DNA from: Clostridia bacterium
GTDB lineage: Bacteria; Bacillota; Clostridia; TANB77; CAG-465
Length of the DNA: 49,173 bases
Direction of reading: 5' to 3'
Assembly: GCA_017626395.1 (NCBI GenBank)
Contig: JAGAIU010000069.1
Coordinates: forward strand, 98,015-147,187
Below are positions 10,258 through 18,220 of this stretch, piece by piece; position 1 is the stretch's first letter; every line of letters begins with the position of its first letter. Position numbers and translations under genes: made by a program. A model generated the notes under the pieces. The model did no database searches, was not told where the DNA came from, and worked only from the letters and a program-made list of their open reading frames with translations.

Positions 10258-10896
10258 ATGTTAATTGTATTTTTCAGAGCTTTAATTTTATATTGTGTAG
10301 TATTTTTAGTGATAAGACTTATGGGAAAAAAGGAACTTTCAAAAGTACAACCTTTTGAACTTGCTATAATCATAGTAATATCTGATCTTGCATCAGCTCC
10401 AATGTCTTCTAGAAGCATTTCTTTACTTGATGGAATAATTCCAATAATAACATTACTTCTTGCATATTTAGTATTTTTATTAATAAATCATTCTAGTAAT
10501 AAAGTACAAGATATAGTATGTGGAAAACCAATACTTATTATAAAGGATGGAAAAATAGTTGAAAAGGAGTTTGATTCACAAAAATATACCGTTTCAGATA
10601 TAATGTCGCAACTTCATGAAAAGCAAGTATTTTCAATATCAGATGTAAAATATGGGCTAATAGAAACAAATGGAAATTTAAGTGTTATAACATATGATCA
10701 AAATGTCGAATCATTGCCTGTAAATATAATAGAAGATGGTAAACTTGCAGAAAATAATATGGAACTTATTAAAATATCAAAAGGAGAAGTAGAAAGACTA
10801 CTTAAAGCTAAAAAAGTAAAACTAGAAGATATTTTAGTAGGACAAATGGACAAAAACTTTAAATTTACTTATCAATTAAAGTATAAAGAGGTGTAA
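10258..10896 (+). CDS. DUF421/YetF-type membrane protein
   Basis: 212 aa. Three N-terminal hydrophobic segments (residues 1-25, 35-60 and 62-80) precede a soluble two-lobed domain, as in DUF421 proteins: RLMGKKELSKVQPFELAI in the first third and GKPILIIKDGKIV near residue 93 are family hallmarks. The family is common in spore formers and relatives, and its biochemical role is unsettled. The stop is followed after one base by the ATG of the next gene, so the two are translationally linked. The RBS is AGGTGA. Confidence 0.88.
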   Translation: MLIVFFRALILYCVVFLVIRLMGKKELSKVQPFELAIIIVISDLASAPMSSRSISLLDGIIPIITLLLAYLVFLLINHSSNKVQDIVCGKPILIIKDGKIVEKEFDSQKYTVSDIMSQLHEKQVFSISDVKYGLIETNGNLSVITYDQNVESLPVNIIEDGKLAENNMELIKISKGEVERLLKAKKVKLEDILVGQMDKNFKFTYQLKYKEV

Positions 10897-10897
10897 T

Positions 10898-11278
10898 ATG
10901 AAACAAACAATAACAATGATTATATGTGCGGCAATTATTGTAGTGGGTGGAGTATGTGAAATAAAATATTTTGATAAAAGTTCAATTTATTTAAGAGCAG
11001 ATATGGACTATATACAAAATGCTATTGAAAATGAAAATTATGAACTAGCAAATAAACAAATAGAACAGACATATAACTCATGGGAAAATACCAAAAATAT
11101 ATGGAATATTTTTATAACTAATGATGAGATAGATAATATAGATGATGCAATGGCAGAATTAAAAAAATACAGTCAGTATGAAGAGCAAGAAGAGAGTTTA
11201 GTTGCTGTTGAAAAAATAAAAACTAATTTAGAACATGCTGTGCAAAGGCAAAAACTGAGAATAGATAATGTATTATAA
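10898..11278 (+). CDS. Membrane-anchored DUF4363-like partner of the DUF421 gene
   Basis: 126 aa. One N-terminal hydrophobic helix (TITMIICAAIIVVGGV) leads into a helical outer domain. In many clostridia a small DUF4363 protein follows the DUF421 gene, and size, topology and position fit that pair; the domain call rests mainly on context. The RBS GAGGTG lies inside the end of the upstream gene. Confidence 0.6.
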   Translation: MKQTITMIICAAIIVVGGVCEIKYFDKSSIYLRADMDYIQNAIENENYELANKQIEQTYNSWENTKNIWNIFITNDEIDNIDDAMAELKKYSQYEEQEESLVAVEKIKTNLEHAVQRQKLRIDNVL

Positions 11279-11305
11279 AGACGAGAAATTCTTAAATCTC
11301 GTCTT
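11278..11305. terminator. Bidirectional terminator (dapA and the DUF421 operon)
   Basis: A 9-bp stem (AAGACGAGA/TCTCGTCTT) with a 10-base loop, located between two convergent genes and overlapping the last codons of dapA. Confidence 0.7.
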
Positions 11306-12158
11306 TTATTGTATCTAAATATTTATATAATTTATCTAGATTTTCTTTTTTAGTTTTGTAAAGAGGCAGTCTTACTTTACCAATATTAAATCCTAAATAA
11401 TTCATAGCTTCTTTAATCATAATAGGATTTACATCTAAAAATAGATTATCCATTAATTCTAGATATTTAAAGAATAAATTTTTGTCAGTATTTTTGCATA
11501 TATCGTGCATTTGTTTTGGTATTATATTAGCACTAACGGATATAACACCAGCTCCGCCAAGAGATAGAATAGGTAGGAGTAAGTTATCATTTCCAGAGAA
11601 CACCTTAAAAGAATCGTCTGTTTTTAAGATTATATTAGCAATTTTTTCTAATGAAGGATTTGCTTCTTTAATACCTAATATATTTTCTATTTTAGAAAGT
11701 CTAACTATTGTATCTACAGAAATATCTATCCCAGTTCTTGAAGGTACGTTATATAAAATTAAAGGTAGAGGATATATAGCATCAGCTATTTTTTTGTAAT
11801 GTGCAAATAATCCTTCTTGATTTGTTTTATTATAATATGGTGTTACAACTAAAACACCATCAGCACCAACAGATTTTGCATATTTACTCATTTCAATAGT
11901 AATTTTGGTATTATTTGAACCGGTACCTGCAATTACAGGAATTTTTCCTTTACATTTATTTACAGTATATTTAATTAATTTTTTCTTTTCAGTATTAGAT
12001 AAACTAGAAGACTCACCAGTTGTACCACATGGTACTAGAAAATCTGTGTTATTTTTAATATGGAACTCAATTAACTCATCTAATTTATCATAATTTATAT
12101 TATTTTTATTTGTAAAAGGTGTAACAAGAGCAACACCGCTACCAGATAAGTTTAACAA
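11292..12158 (-). CDS. dapA: 4-hydroxy-tetrahydrodipicolinate synthase
   Basis: 288 aa, the usual DapA length. It condenses pyruvate with aspartate semialdehyde in the diaminopimelate/lysine pathway. Visible signatures are GVALVTPF at the N terminus, PCGTTGESSSL (pyruvate-binding loop), YNVPSRTG (catalytic Tyr) and GIKEAN with the Schiff-base lysine near residue 160. Translation apparently begins at TTG: GAGGTGA lies at good spacing, no ATG is near, and the opening MLNLSGSGVALVTPF matches the family. It stands alone, with no other lysine genes near. Confidence 0.93.
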   Translation of the reverse strand: MLNLSGSGVALVTPFTNKNNINYDKLDELIEFHIKNNTDFLVPCGTTGESSSLSNTEKKKLIKYTVNKCKGKIPVIAGTGSNNTKITIEMSKYAKSVGADGVLVVTPYYNKTNQEGLFAHYKKIADAIYPLPLILYNVPSRTGIDISVDTIVRLSKIENILGIKEANPSLEKIANIILKTDDSFKVFSGNDNLLLPILSLGGAGVISVSANIIPKQMHDICKNTDKNLFFKYLELMDNLFLDVNPIMIKEAMNYLGFNIGKVRLPLYKTKKENLDKLYKYLDTIKDEI

Positions 12159-12238
12159 AATATCACCTCAATAAAGTATATAATTAAATAACTCTTTTTA
12201 TTAATAGATATTCAAATATTTTCTATTTTACAAAAAAT

Positions 12239-12330
12239 AATCATAAAATTATCACATACAGGTTGTATTATATAAGCATAATTTTTCATATATAAACCTA
12301 TAGAAGAAGGAAGCACCCTTCTTTTTTTAT
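12239..12330 (+). ncRNA. Candidate small transcript unit 1, ending in a terminator
   Basis: In the 369-base gap between dapA and the helicase gene. The unit begins with a motif of the form ATCATAAAA-TTATCACATA, carries TTTTTCATATAT-AAACCT near 12283 and ends with a hairpin (AAGAAGG/CCTTCTT at about 12305-12322) followed by seven T residues. No ORF or RBS is present. The same order of elements recurs in the next unit, suggesting two related small RNAs or leader-terminators. I cannot see a consensus -35 box. Confidence 0.35.
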
Positions 12331-12347
12331 ATTTTTAACAACTTTTT

Positions 12348-12458
12348 ATCATAAAACTATCATATAAAGCATATATAATAACTGTATTGAAAGTAATACA
12401 ATTTTTTCATATATTAAAACCTAACATATAGAGTCAAGATTAAATCTTGGCTCGTTTT
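12348..12458 (+). ncRNA. Candidate small transcript unit 2, ending in a terminator
   Basis: This repeats the layout of the preceding unit: ATCATAAAA-CTATCATATA at 12348-12366, TTTTTTCATATAT-AAAACCT near 12402, then a stronger hairpin (GAGTCAAGAT/ATCTTGGCTC, one G-U pair, 12431-12453) and a T run. It lies just upstream of the helicase promoter. Confidence 0.35.
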
Positions 12459-12463
12459 TTTTC

Positions 12464-12492
12464 TTGCTAAAAAGTAGGTTGCATGGTATAAT
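12464..12492 (+). promoter_or_regulatory. Promoter of the DEAD-box helicase
   Basis: TTGCTA (12464-12469), 17-base spacer ending in TGG, TATAAT (12487-12492); the start codon is 36 bases downstream. Confidence 0.7.
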
Positions 12493-12527
12493 TTAAATTA
12501 TGTAAATAATGCTAGGAGCAAAATAAT

Positions 12528-13913
12528 ATGAAATTTGAAGAAATAAATTTAAGTGAAACTCTAAAAAGAGCTGTAAAAGAAATGGGATATGATGAACTTA
12601 CAGAAATTCAAGAAAAGACATTTGATCCAATACTTAGAAGAAAAGATGTTATTGCAATGTCTAATACTGGTTCTGGAAAAACAGCAGCCTTTTTATTACC
12701 ATTAATACAAAAAATATATTATGAAGATAAGAGAACACAAGTATTAATTGTTACACCAACAAGAGAACTTGCTATTCAAATTGTTCAAGAAGCAAGAAAA
12801 TTCTGTAAATACGAACACAGTATAAATTGTATGGCTGTATATGGTGGACAAGACGTAAAAATGCAAGCTATTTCACTTAGAAAAGGTGTTAAAATCGTTG
12901 CTGGTACTCCAGGAAGAATAGTAGACATGTTAAAAAAGAAAACTCTTAAATTAAGTGGTTTGAGAGCTTTAGTGCTAGATGAAGCAGATGAAATGCTAAG
13001 TATGGGATTTGAAGAAGATATAAATAAAATATTTGAGCATGTAAGTTATGATGCACAAAAACTATTATTTTCAGCTACTATTAACGATAGAGTAAAGGCT
13101 ATTGCAAATAAAAGACTTAAAAATTCATTATATTTTGAATGTATGACAAATGAATCTAAACTTGTAGATAATATTAAGCAAATAGCTATAGATGTAAAAG
13201 AAAAGATGAAAAATGAGTGTACATTAAGAATACTAAAAAATGAGAAAGCTAAAAATAGTATAGTATTCTGTAACACAAAGAAAAAGACAGAAGAAGTAGC
13301 AAACTATTTATCTCAAAATGGAGTAAAACTAGAAGTATTAAATAGTGATATTAGACAAGAAGAAAGAGAAAAAGTACTAAAAAGATTAAAAAATGGAGAA
13401 TTAGATACAATAGTTGTTACAGATGTACTTGCTAGAGGAATAGATGTTGAGGATTTAGAACTTGTAATAAACTATGATATTCCTTTTGAAAATGAATATT
13501 ATGTACATAGAATAGGTAGAACCGCAAGAAAAGGAAAAAGTGGTGTAGCATACATTCTATATACTGGTAAACAATTAGAGAGAATAAAAGAGATAGAAGA
13601 ATATACAAGCAGAAAATTTGAATATCAAGATGTACCAACAGATAAAAATGCAACTACTTCAATAGAATTTCCACTTGTTAATGATAACTATTATTTAGTT
13701 ACATTAGATTTGGGCAAAAATGACAAAATTAAGGCAAAAGATATTGTAGGAGCATTAGGAGCTTTGGTTGGAATAAAATCGGATAAAATTGGCAAAATAG
13801 AAGTTAAAGAGGCACAAAGCACAGTAGAAATACCTAAAGAATATATAAATGATGTTGTAAAGAACTTTACAAATGGAAAAATAAAGAATATTGATGTACA
13901 TATAATAAAATAA
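12528..13913 (+). CDS. dbpA: DEAD-box RNA helicase, DbpA/YxiN type
   Basis: 461 aa. All core motifs are present: Q-motif region (GYDELTEIQ), Walker A SNTGSGKTA, PTRELA, TPGR, DEAD, SAT, and the C-terminal lobe ARGIDV and HRIGRTARKGKSG. A tail of about 75 residues after the helicase core (from TTSIEFPL onward) resembles the RNA-recognition domain of DbpA/YxiN, which binds hairpin 92 of 23S rRNA during large-subunit assembly. That subfamily call is inferred from domain layout. The RBS is TAGGAG. Confidence 0.88.
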   Translation: MKFEEINLSETLKRAVKEMGYDELTEIQEKTFDPILRRKDVIAMSNTGSGKTAAFLLPLIQKIYYEDKRTQVLIVTPTRELAIQIVQEARKFCKYEHSINCMAVYGGQDVKMQAISLRKGVKIVAGTPGRIVDMLKKKTLKLSGLRALVLDEADEMLSMGFEEDINKIFEHVSYDAQKLLFSATINDRVKAIANKRLKNSLYFECMTNESKLVDNIKQIAIDVKEKMKNECTLRILKNEKAKNSIVFCNTKKKTEEVANYLSQNGVKLEVLNSDIRQEEREKVLKRLKNGELDTIVVTDVLARGIDVEDLELVINYDIPFENEYYVHRIGRTARKGKSGVAYILYTGKQLERIKEIEEYTSRKFEYQDVPTDKNATTSIEFPLVNDNYYLVTLDLGKNDKIKAKDIVGALGALVGIKSDKIGKIEVKEAQSTVEIPKEYINDVVKNFTNGKIKNIDVHIIK

Positions 13914-13921
13914 AGAAAACT

Positions 13922-13947
13922 AAATCATATACTTTGGTATATGATTT
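13922..13947 (+). terminator. Terminator of the helicase gene
   Basis: An 11-bp stem (AAATCATATAC/GTATATGATTT), loop TTTG, then CTTATTTT. Confidence 0.75.
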
Positions 13948-13963
13948 CTTATTTTATCTATAC

Positions 13964-13992
13964 TTTACATAAAAATAAAACTATGGTATAAT
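13964..13992 (+). promoter_or_regulatory. Promoter of the recoded orphan gene at 14051
   Basis: TTTACA (13964-13969), 17-base spacer ending TATGG, TATAAT (13987-13992). Confidence 0.75.
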
Positions 13993-14050
13993 TCTACCAC
14001 AAGAAAAATTTTAAAAGTTATATATAATTATATAGCGGAGGAGGTAGTGT

Positions 14051-14528
14051 ATGGTGGTAAAAAATAAAAAGTATGATATTTATTCTTTTAAGGGAGAACG
14101 GAGAAGAGCTGCATTATATTGCAATAGAAAAGAAATATTCTAATCTACTTGCATATGACTATAATGAAATAGAGTTTCCAAAATCTATGGAAATTAGAGA
14201 ATGCAACTTTGACGTGGATAAAAGAGGAGGATTAAAATTAGTTTTCTTAAATAAAAAATATGAAGTTAAAGAGCTTCCAAAAGATAAAAATCATATATTA
14301 TATAATGTTGAAGAATTTATACCTATAAGAGTATATTGGCATGAAGATGGAATGGTAAAATTATCTCATTTAGACTATGCTATAAATGACATATTAAATA
14401 ACAAATATTTAAAATATAAAAATAAGTACGTGTTATTAAATGGTGTAGTCGAAAAAGTTAAATATTCACATTATATAAACGAAGATATATATTTTGTATA
14501 TCATATCTATAAAATAATGCAAGAATAA
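14051..14528 (+). CDS. Orphan protein requiring a +1 frameshift at CGG (codon 17)
   Basis: The only well-placed ribosome site (GGAGGAGG, 14037-14044) serves the ATG at 14051. That frame reads MVVKNKKYDIYSFKGE, reaches CGG at 14099-14101 as codon 17 and stops 14 codons later at TAA. The long frame lies +1: skipping the C resumes at GGA GAA GAG CTG (GEELHYIAIEKK...) and runs to 14528. The joined product is about 158 aa. The internal ATG at 14073 of the long frame has no ribosome site. The protein has no recognised domain; it is rich in Tyr, Lys and Ile. It is followed at 15 bases by another orphan with its own RBS. A single-base error cannot be excluded for this locus alone, but four others behave identically. 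Confidence 0.75.
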
Positions 14529-14542
14529 AGGAGAAAGAAATA

Positions 14543-14941
14543 ATGAATAATTTCGTTGTGGAAAAACACCTTATGTATGTAAGAGACATACAAGCTAGAA
14601 GAACTATATTTTATATCATTGAGAAAAGAGATGTTACAGGTGTTGTTATTAAAAGAATAGATAACAACTTAAAAGAAACTATACATATCAGTGATATAGA
14701 AGATGAGTTTGTAAGAGAAAATGTTAAAGAGATAAAATTAAAGGCAAATCTTGCTGAAATTAAATATGCAGTAAAACAGCTTGCAGCACTTTTAAGAAAA
14801 GAAACATTGGATATAATGAAATATGGTAATGTAAAAGAATATGATAATATTTCAAATAATAGATATAATATTAGAACAGTTAGATATTATTATGATCCAA
14901 AGGGAAGATTATTTGAAAGACTTTTTAACAAAAAATGGTAA
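14543..14941 (+). CDS. Orphan protein, co-transcribed with the recoded gene
   Basis: 132 aa, start after AAAGGAG. No domain is recognised. A beta-rich N-terminal half (MNNFVVEKHLMYVRDI...) is followed by a helical segment (AEIKYAVKQLAALLRKE) and a basic C terminus (YYYDPKGRLFERLFNKKW). No promoter lies between it and the gene at 14051, so it is probably in the same operon. It contains no CGG codon and reads in one frame. Confidence 0.65.
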   Translation: MNNFVVEKHLMYVRDIQARRTIFYIIEKRDVTGVVIKRIDNNLKETIHISDIEDEFVRENVKEIKLKANLAEIKYAVKQLAALLRKETLDIMKYGNVKEYDNISNNRYNIRTVRYYYDPKGRLFERLFNKKW

Positions 14942-14946
14942 AAAAG

Positions 14947-14974
14947 ATGAGGGATAGAAAAATCTATTCCTCAT
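14947..14974. terminator. Bidirectional terminator between the orphan operon and engB
   Basis: A 12-base stem (ATGAGGGATAGA/TCTATTCCTCAT, with G-U pairs), AAAA loop, T-rich on the exit sides. It overlaps the engB stop codon. Confidence 0.75.
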
Positions 14975-15548
14975 TTTGTATTATATTTAGTATTTCATCA
15001 CAAACTAATTCAATATTTATTTTTTTATCACTAGAGAATGGTATAATTTTTTCTTTAGCAAATAAAGCTTTAGTTATTTCTTTAGTATATTCATCCATTT
15101 TAGTCTTAGCAATTTTATCTGCTTTAGTAGCTATAATAGTAAATGGTATTTTTTTATCTAATAACCATTCATACATTTGTCTATCATTTTGTGTAGGATT
15201 GTTACGAATATCTACTAAGAAATATATATGTTTAATTTCTTTAGTGTTAGATATATATGTATCTATTAATTTATTAATTTTCATTTTTTCAGCTTCAGAC
15301 ATAGTAGAGTAACCATATCCTGGTAAGTCAACTATATAGAATTCATTATTTACATTGTAGTAGTTAATACTTCTTGTTTTACCTGGTGTTTGACCAACTT
15401 TAGCAAGTTTCTTTTGGTTAGCTAGTGCGTTAATAAAAGAAGATTTACCAACATTAGATTTACCAACAAGTACTATTTGTTTTTTATCTGTTTTTAATAA
15501 TTTACTATAGTCAAAAACAGAAGTTTCAAATTTTACGTTCTTTAACAT
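14964..15548 (-). CDS. engB: Ribosome biogenesis GTPase EngB (YsxC/YihA)
   Basis: 194 aa, the standard length. P-loop GKSNVGKSSF near residue 28, switch I region TPGKTRSINYY, G3 DLPGYG, G4 TKAD and a late G5-like FSS are all present. EngB proteins act in late 50S subunit assembly and are usually essential. In many Firmicutes the gene sits beside clpX/lon; here it is alone, well separated from clpX at 38274. It is divergent from the orphan gene at 15739. Confidence 0.95.
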   Translation of the reverse strand: MLKNVKFETSVFDYSKLLKTDKKQIVLVGKSNVGKSSFINALANQKKLAKVGQTPGKTRSINYYNVNNEFYIVDLPGYGYSTMSEAEKMKINKLIDTYISNTKEIKHIYFLVDIRNNPTQNDRQMYEWLLDKKIPFTIIATKADKIAKTKMDEYTKEITKALFAKEKIIPFSSDKKINIELVCDEILNIIQNEE

Positions 15549-15576
15549 ATCATTAAATTCCTTTCTCGATATGTAT

Positions 15577-15605
15577 ATAATAACATATTTTTAAAGATTT
15601 GTAAA
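15577..15605 (-). promoter_or_regulatory. Promoter of engB
   Basis: On the reverse strand TTTACA (15605-15600), 17-base spacer, TATTAT (15582-15577). It lies back to back with the forward promoter at 15617. Confidence 0.65.
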
Positions 15606-15616
15606 ATAGAGGAATG

Positions 15617-15645
15617 TTGACTAGTATAAAAAACTATGTTATAAT
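15617..15645 (+). promoter_or_regulatory. Promoter of the orphan gene at 15739
   Basis: TTGACT (15617-15622), 17-base spacer, TATAAT (15640-15645). Confidence 0.75.
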
Positions 15646-15651
15646 ACTTAA

Positions 15652-15722
15652 ACAGTTTAAGATAAACTGAATATATATTGACTAATATATATGTGACGAC
15701 ATAATAATTATGTGTGTTAGTC
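15652..15722 (+). promoter_or_regulatory. Structured 5' leader with nested inverted repeats
   Basis: Between promoter and RBS lie CAGTTTA/TAAACTG (about 15653-15670), an outer pair GACTAA/TTAGTC (15680-15685 with 15717-15722) and inside it ACATAA/TTATGT (15699-15713). The RBS GGAAAGGAG follows directly. The outer stem could present or hide the RBS. I do not recognise a known riboswitch or T-box. Confidence 0.45.
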
Positions 15723-15738
15723 GGAAAGGAGTATTTTT

Positions 15739-16152
15739 ATGAATAAGGTTGATAATTTAAGAAGCTTCTTGAATATACCCGAAGAGGTAAAGGAAATTGA
15801 GCTAGGTAAGGACAAAACAGACACAGCAAAATTTGAAGCTGATAATGATATAGTAAAAATGCTTTTTGATATTGCACTTGAAGATAAATTTGTTATGTAT
15901 TTTAAAGGGGGATATGTAGACGATCCTTATGATGGACTAGAATTCAAAACAGAGGAGGAAGAATTCTATTATAATAATGGTAGATCACATTTAGTATTTG
16001 TAGGAGATAATGGTTTTACAGTTAAAATTCCAATCCCACGTCTAAAGATATTTGACTACCAAGATGTACGAAAGGTTGCTATCAAAGCTATCAAGTATAG
16101 TAATTCCCACGAAGGCCTAACAGATTATCCTTTACACTGCGAAGAAGAATAA
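15739..16152 (+). CDS. Small acidic orphan protein
   Basis: 137 aa, single frame, strong RBS (AAAGGAG). It is acidic, with an EEEE tract near residue 77 and a C-terminal CEEE. A segment FTVKIPIPRLKIFDYQDVRKVAIKAI suggests a beta-strand/helix fold. No family is recognised. It has its own promoter, a structured leader and a terminator, so it is a monocistronic unit. No CGG codon occurs. Confidence 0.65.
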   Translation: MNKVDNLRSFLNIPEEVKEIELGKDKTDTAKFEADNDIVKMLFDIALEDKFVMYFKGGYVDDPYDGLEFKTEEEEFYYNNGRSHLVFVGDNGFTVKIPIPRLKIFDYQDVRKVAIKAIKYSNSHEGLTDYPLHCEEE

Positions 16153-16156
16153 AAAA

Positions 16157-16181
16157 AATCCTTGAGAAATTCTCAAGGATT
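16157..16181. terminator. Terminator shared by the orphan gene and serS
   Basis: Stem AATCCTTGAG/CTCAAGGATT with a 5-base loop, flanked by A and T runs, so it can work on both strands. Confidence 0.85.
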
Positions 16182-16220
16182 TTTTGTTTTACTATAATTT
16201 TAAATTTTTAATAATTTACA

Positions 16221-17501
16221 TTATTTGTTTTTAGGCATTATTTTTGTCATTCCACCCATGTATGGAACTAATACTTCTGGAACATTAACAGAACCATCTG
16301 GATTTTGATTTAATTCAAGTAATGGTATTAATATTCTTGGAGAAGCAATAGCTGTATTGTTAAGTGAGAAACAATATTTAGTAGTTCCATCAACATCTTT
16401 ATATTTGATGTTACTTCTTCTACATTGGAAATCATTAAATGAAGAACAAGAATGTGTTTCACTATATTTTCCACGGCTTGGCATCCAAGCTTCAATGTCA
16501 TGTTTTCTAACTTGACCAACACCCATATCTCCAGTACATACTTTAACAACTCTATATGGTATTTTTAAATCTTGCATAATTTCTTCTGCGTTATTTAGTA
16601 AGAAATCATGTAATTTATATTGTTCATCAAAATCTGCTTTACATAGAATAACTTGTTCAACTTTTGTAAATTGGTGTACTCTGTAAAGACCTCTAGTATC
16701 TTTTCCATATGTACCAGCTTCACGTCTGTAGCAGCTAGATAAACCACAATATAATTTAGGTAGTTGTTCAGCACTTTCAAAAGTTTCACCACTGTGGTAA
16801 GAAACAAGAGATACTTCAGCTGTTCCAACTAAGAATAAGTTATCTTCAGTTACAGCATAACTTTGTTCACGACCACTTGGAAAGTAACTTGTACCATACA
16901 TTGGTTCTTCTTTAACTAGAGTAGGAACACTCATAGGAGTAAATCCTTTTTTAACTAGTTTATCTATAACATATCTAGAAATAGCCATTTCTAGTAACAT
17001 ACCTTCATTTTTTAAGAAGTAAGATCTAGATCCTGCAACTTTAACACCTCTAGGAATATCTACGATATCTAAAGCTTCTGCTAAATCAACGTGATCTTTA
17101 ATTTCAAAATCGAAAGTTGGAACTTCACCAACTGTTTTAAATAGTACGTTATCTTCATCAGTTTCACCGATTGGAACTTCAGGTAGTGGAACACCTGGAA
17201 CTTCATACATAATTGCATCAAATTCTTCTTTAAGTGGAGCAATTTGTGCATCGTATTCAGCAATTTTATCTTTTAATTCTTTAACATGTGCTATTGCATC
17301 TTTTTTCTCAGCATCAGCAAGTTTTGGAATAGAAGAAGAGATACTATTTCTTTCTTCTTTAATTTTATCTGCTTCTTGATTTAATTTACGTAGCTCAGCG
17401 TCTACTTCTAATAATCTATCAATATCAACGTTTATTAATTTGTTTTTTGCAGCTTCTTTAACTGTTTCACTGTTTTCTCTAATGTATTTTATATCTAACA
17501 T
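16221..17501 (-). CDS. serS: Seryl-tRNA synthetase
   Basis: 426 aa, standard class II SerRS. An N-terminal coiled-coil tRNA-binding arm (residues 1-110, opening MLDIKYIRENSETV) is followed by the catalytic core with motif 2 (CYRREAGTYGKDTRGLYRVHQF) and motif 3 (the region ending SPRILIPLLE). It charges tRNA-Ser with serine and can also feed selenocysteine synthesis. AAAGGAG precedes the ATG. A promoter 42-70 bases upstream leaves no room for a T-box leader. Confidence 0.96.
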   Translation of the reverse strand: MLDIKYIRENSETVKEAAKNKLINVDIDRLLEVDAELRKLNQEADKIKEERNSISSSIPKLADAEKKDAIAHVKELKDKIAEYDAQIAPLKEEFDAIMYEVPGVPLPEVPIGETDEDNVLFKTVGEVPTFDFEIKDHVDLAEALDIVDIPRGVKVAGSRSYFLKNEGMLLEMAISRYVIDKLVKKGFTPMSVPTLVKEEPMYGTSYFPSGREQSYAVTEDNLFLVGTAEVSLVSYHSGETFESAEQLPKLYCGLSSCYRREAGTYGKDTRGLYRVHQFTKVEQVILCKADFDEQYKLHDFLLNNAEEIMQDLKIPYRVVKVCTGDMGVGQVRKHDIEAWMPSRGKYSETHSCSSFNDFQCRRSNIKYKDVDGTTKYCFSLNNTAIASPRILIPLLELNQNPDGSVNVPEVLVPYMGGMTKIMPKNK

Positions 17502-17542
17502 ATATATTCACTCCTTTAAATTTATTAGATTCAAGCATTTCA

Positions 17543-17571
17543 ATTATATGATAAAGTAAAAATAAATTCAA
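17543..17571 (-). promoter_or_regulatory. Promoter of serS
   Basis: Reverse strand TTGAAT (17571-17566), 17-base spacer, TATAAT (17548-17543). Confidence 0.65.
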
Positions 17572-17583
17572 GTTGTTTTATCT

Positions 17584-18135
17584 TTATTCATCTTCTAAAA
17601 TTTCTTTTGTCATCATTTGTAAAAGCTTTTCATATATTTCTTCGGCATCATTGTTCCAATTTTTAGTAATGTTTCTTGCTTGGTCTTTGTTTGCAGCATA
17701 CATTGTAATGTTAACAAGTTCGTCACTACCATCTTTGATGTAACAGGACACTTTAAACTCGTCATTTTTAACAGGAAGTACTACATTGCCAATGGAGTAG
17801 TCTGTTTTAATTTTTACAATGTTTTTATTAATTATTTTCTTTATATTGTGGAGATTAACTCCAGGGATAAGTTCTAAAAGTTCATGTAGGGTCGAAAGAC
17901 CCGAATTTGTTATCCCATAAAGGATATCTCCGGACTCTTGGTAAGTCTCATCAATGTATCCGTTGCTCTCAAGCTCTTGAATGTAAGAACAAATGTCAAA
18001 ATAAGTGATATCTTCAAAGTCTTCACAGAACTTTGCAATTTGTTCAATTGTAAGTGCTTTAGAGTTCTTTTCTAAAATATATAATATTATGATTTTGTTA
18101 TCAAAAAGTTCTAAATCCTTAGCCAAGCAAATCAC
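17584..18135 (-). CDS. DUF4364-like winged-helix protein
   Basis: 183 aa. The opening (LAKDLELFDNKIIILYILEK) and the region SYIQELESNGYIDE fit a winged-helix fold, and the size and layout resemble clostridial DUF4364 proteins. It is a possible regulator; no target is evident. The start is uncertain: GTG at 18135 sits only about four bases from AAAGG, while an in-frame TTG at 18126 is about 13 bases away. It is divergent from cmk and upstream of serS on the same strand. Confidence 0.65.
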   Translation of the reverse strand: MICLAKDLELFDNKIIILYILEKNSKALTIEQIAKFCEDFEDITYFDICSYIQELESNGYIDETYQESGDILYGITNSGLSTLHELLELIPGVNLHNIKKIINKNIVKIKTDYSIGNVVLPVKNDEFKVSCYIKDGSDELVNITMYAANKDQARNITKNWNNDAEEIYEKLLQMMTKEILEDE

Positions 18136-18155
18136 TAACCTTTCTTAAATTTCGC

Positions 18156-18184
18156 TTTACAAATCTTTTGATATATGATAACAT
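18156..18184 (+). promoter_or_regulatory. Possible promoter of cmk
   Basis: TTTACA (18156-18161), 17-base spacer, TAACAT (18179-18184). Confidence 0.45.
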
Positions 18185-18220
18185 ATTTCTAGTAAAAAAT
18201 AAAGAGAAGAGGCAAAAAAC

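Noticed and set aside
17502..17583. T-box leader for serS
   Set aside because: Only 82 bases separate serS from the upstream gene and they hold a consensus promoter; no T-box core is visible.
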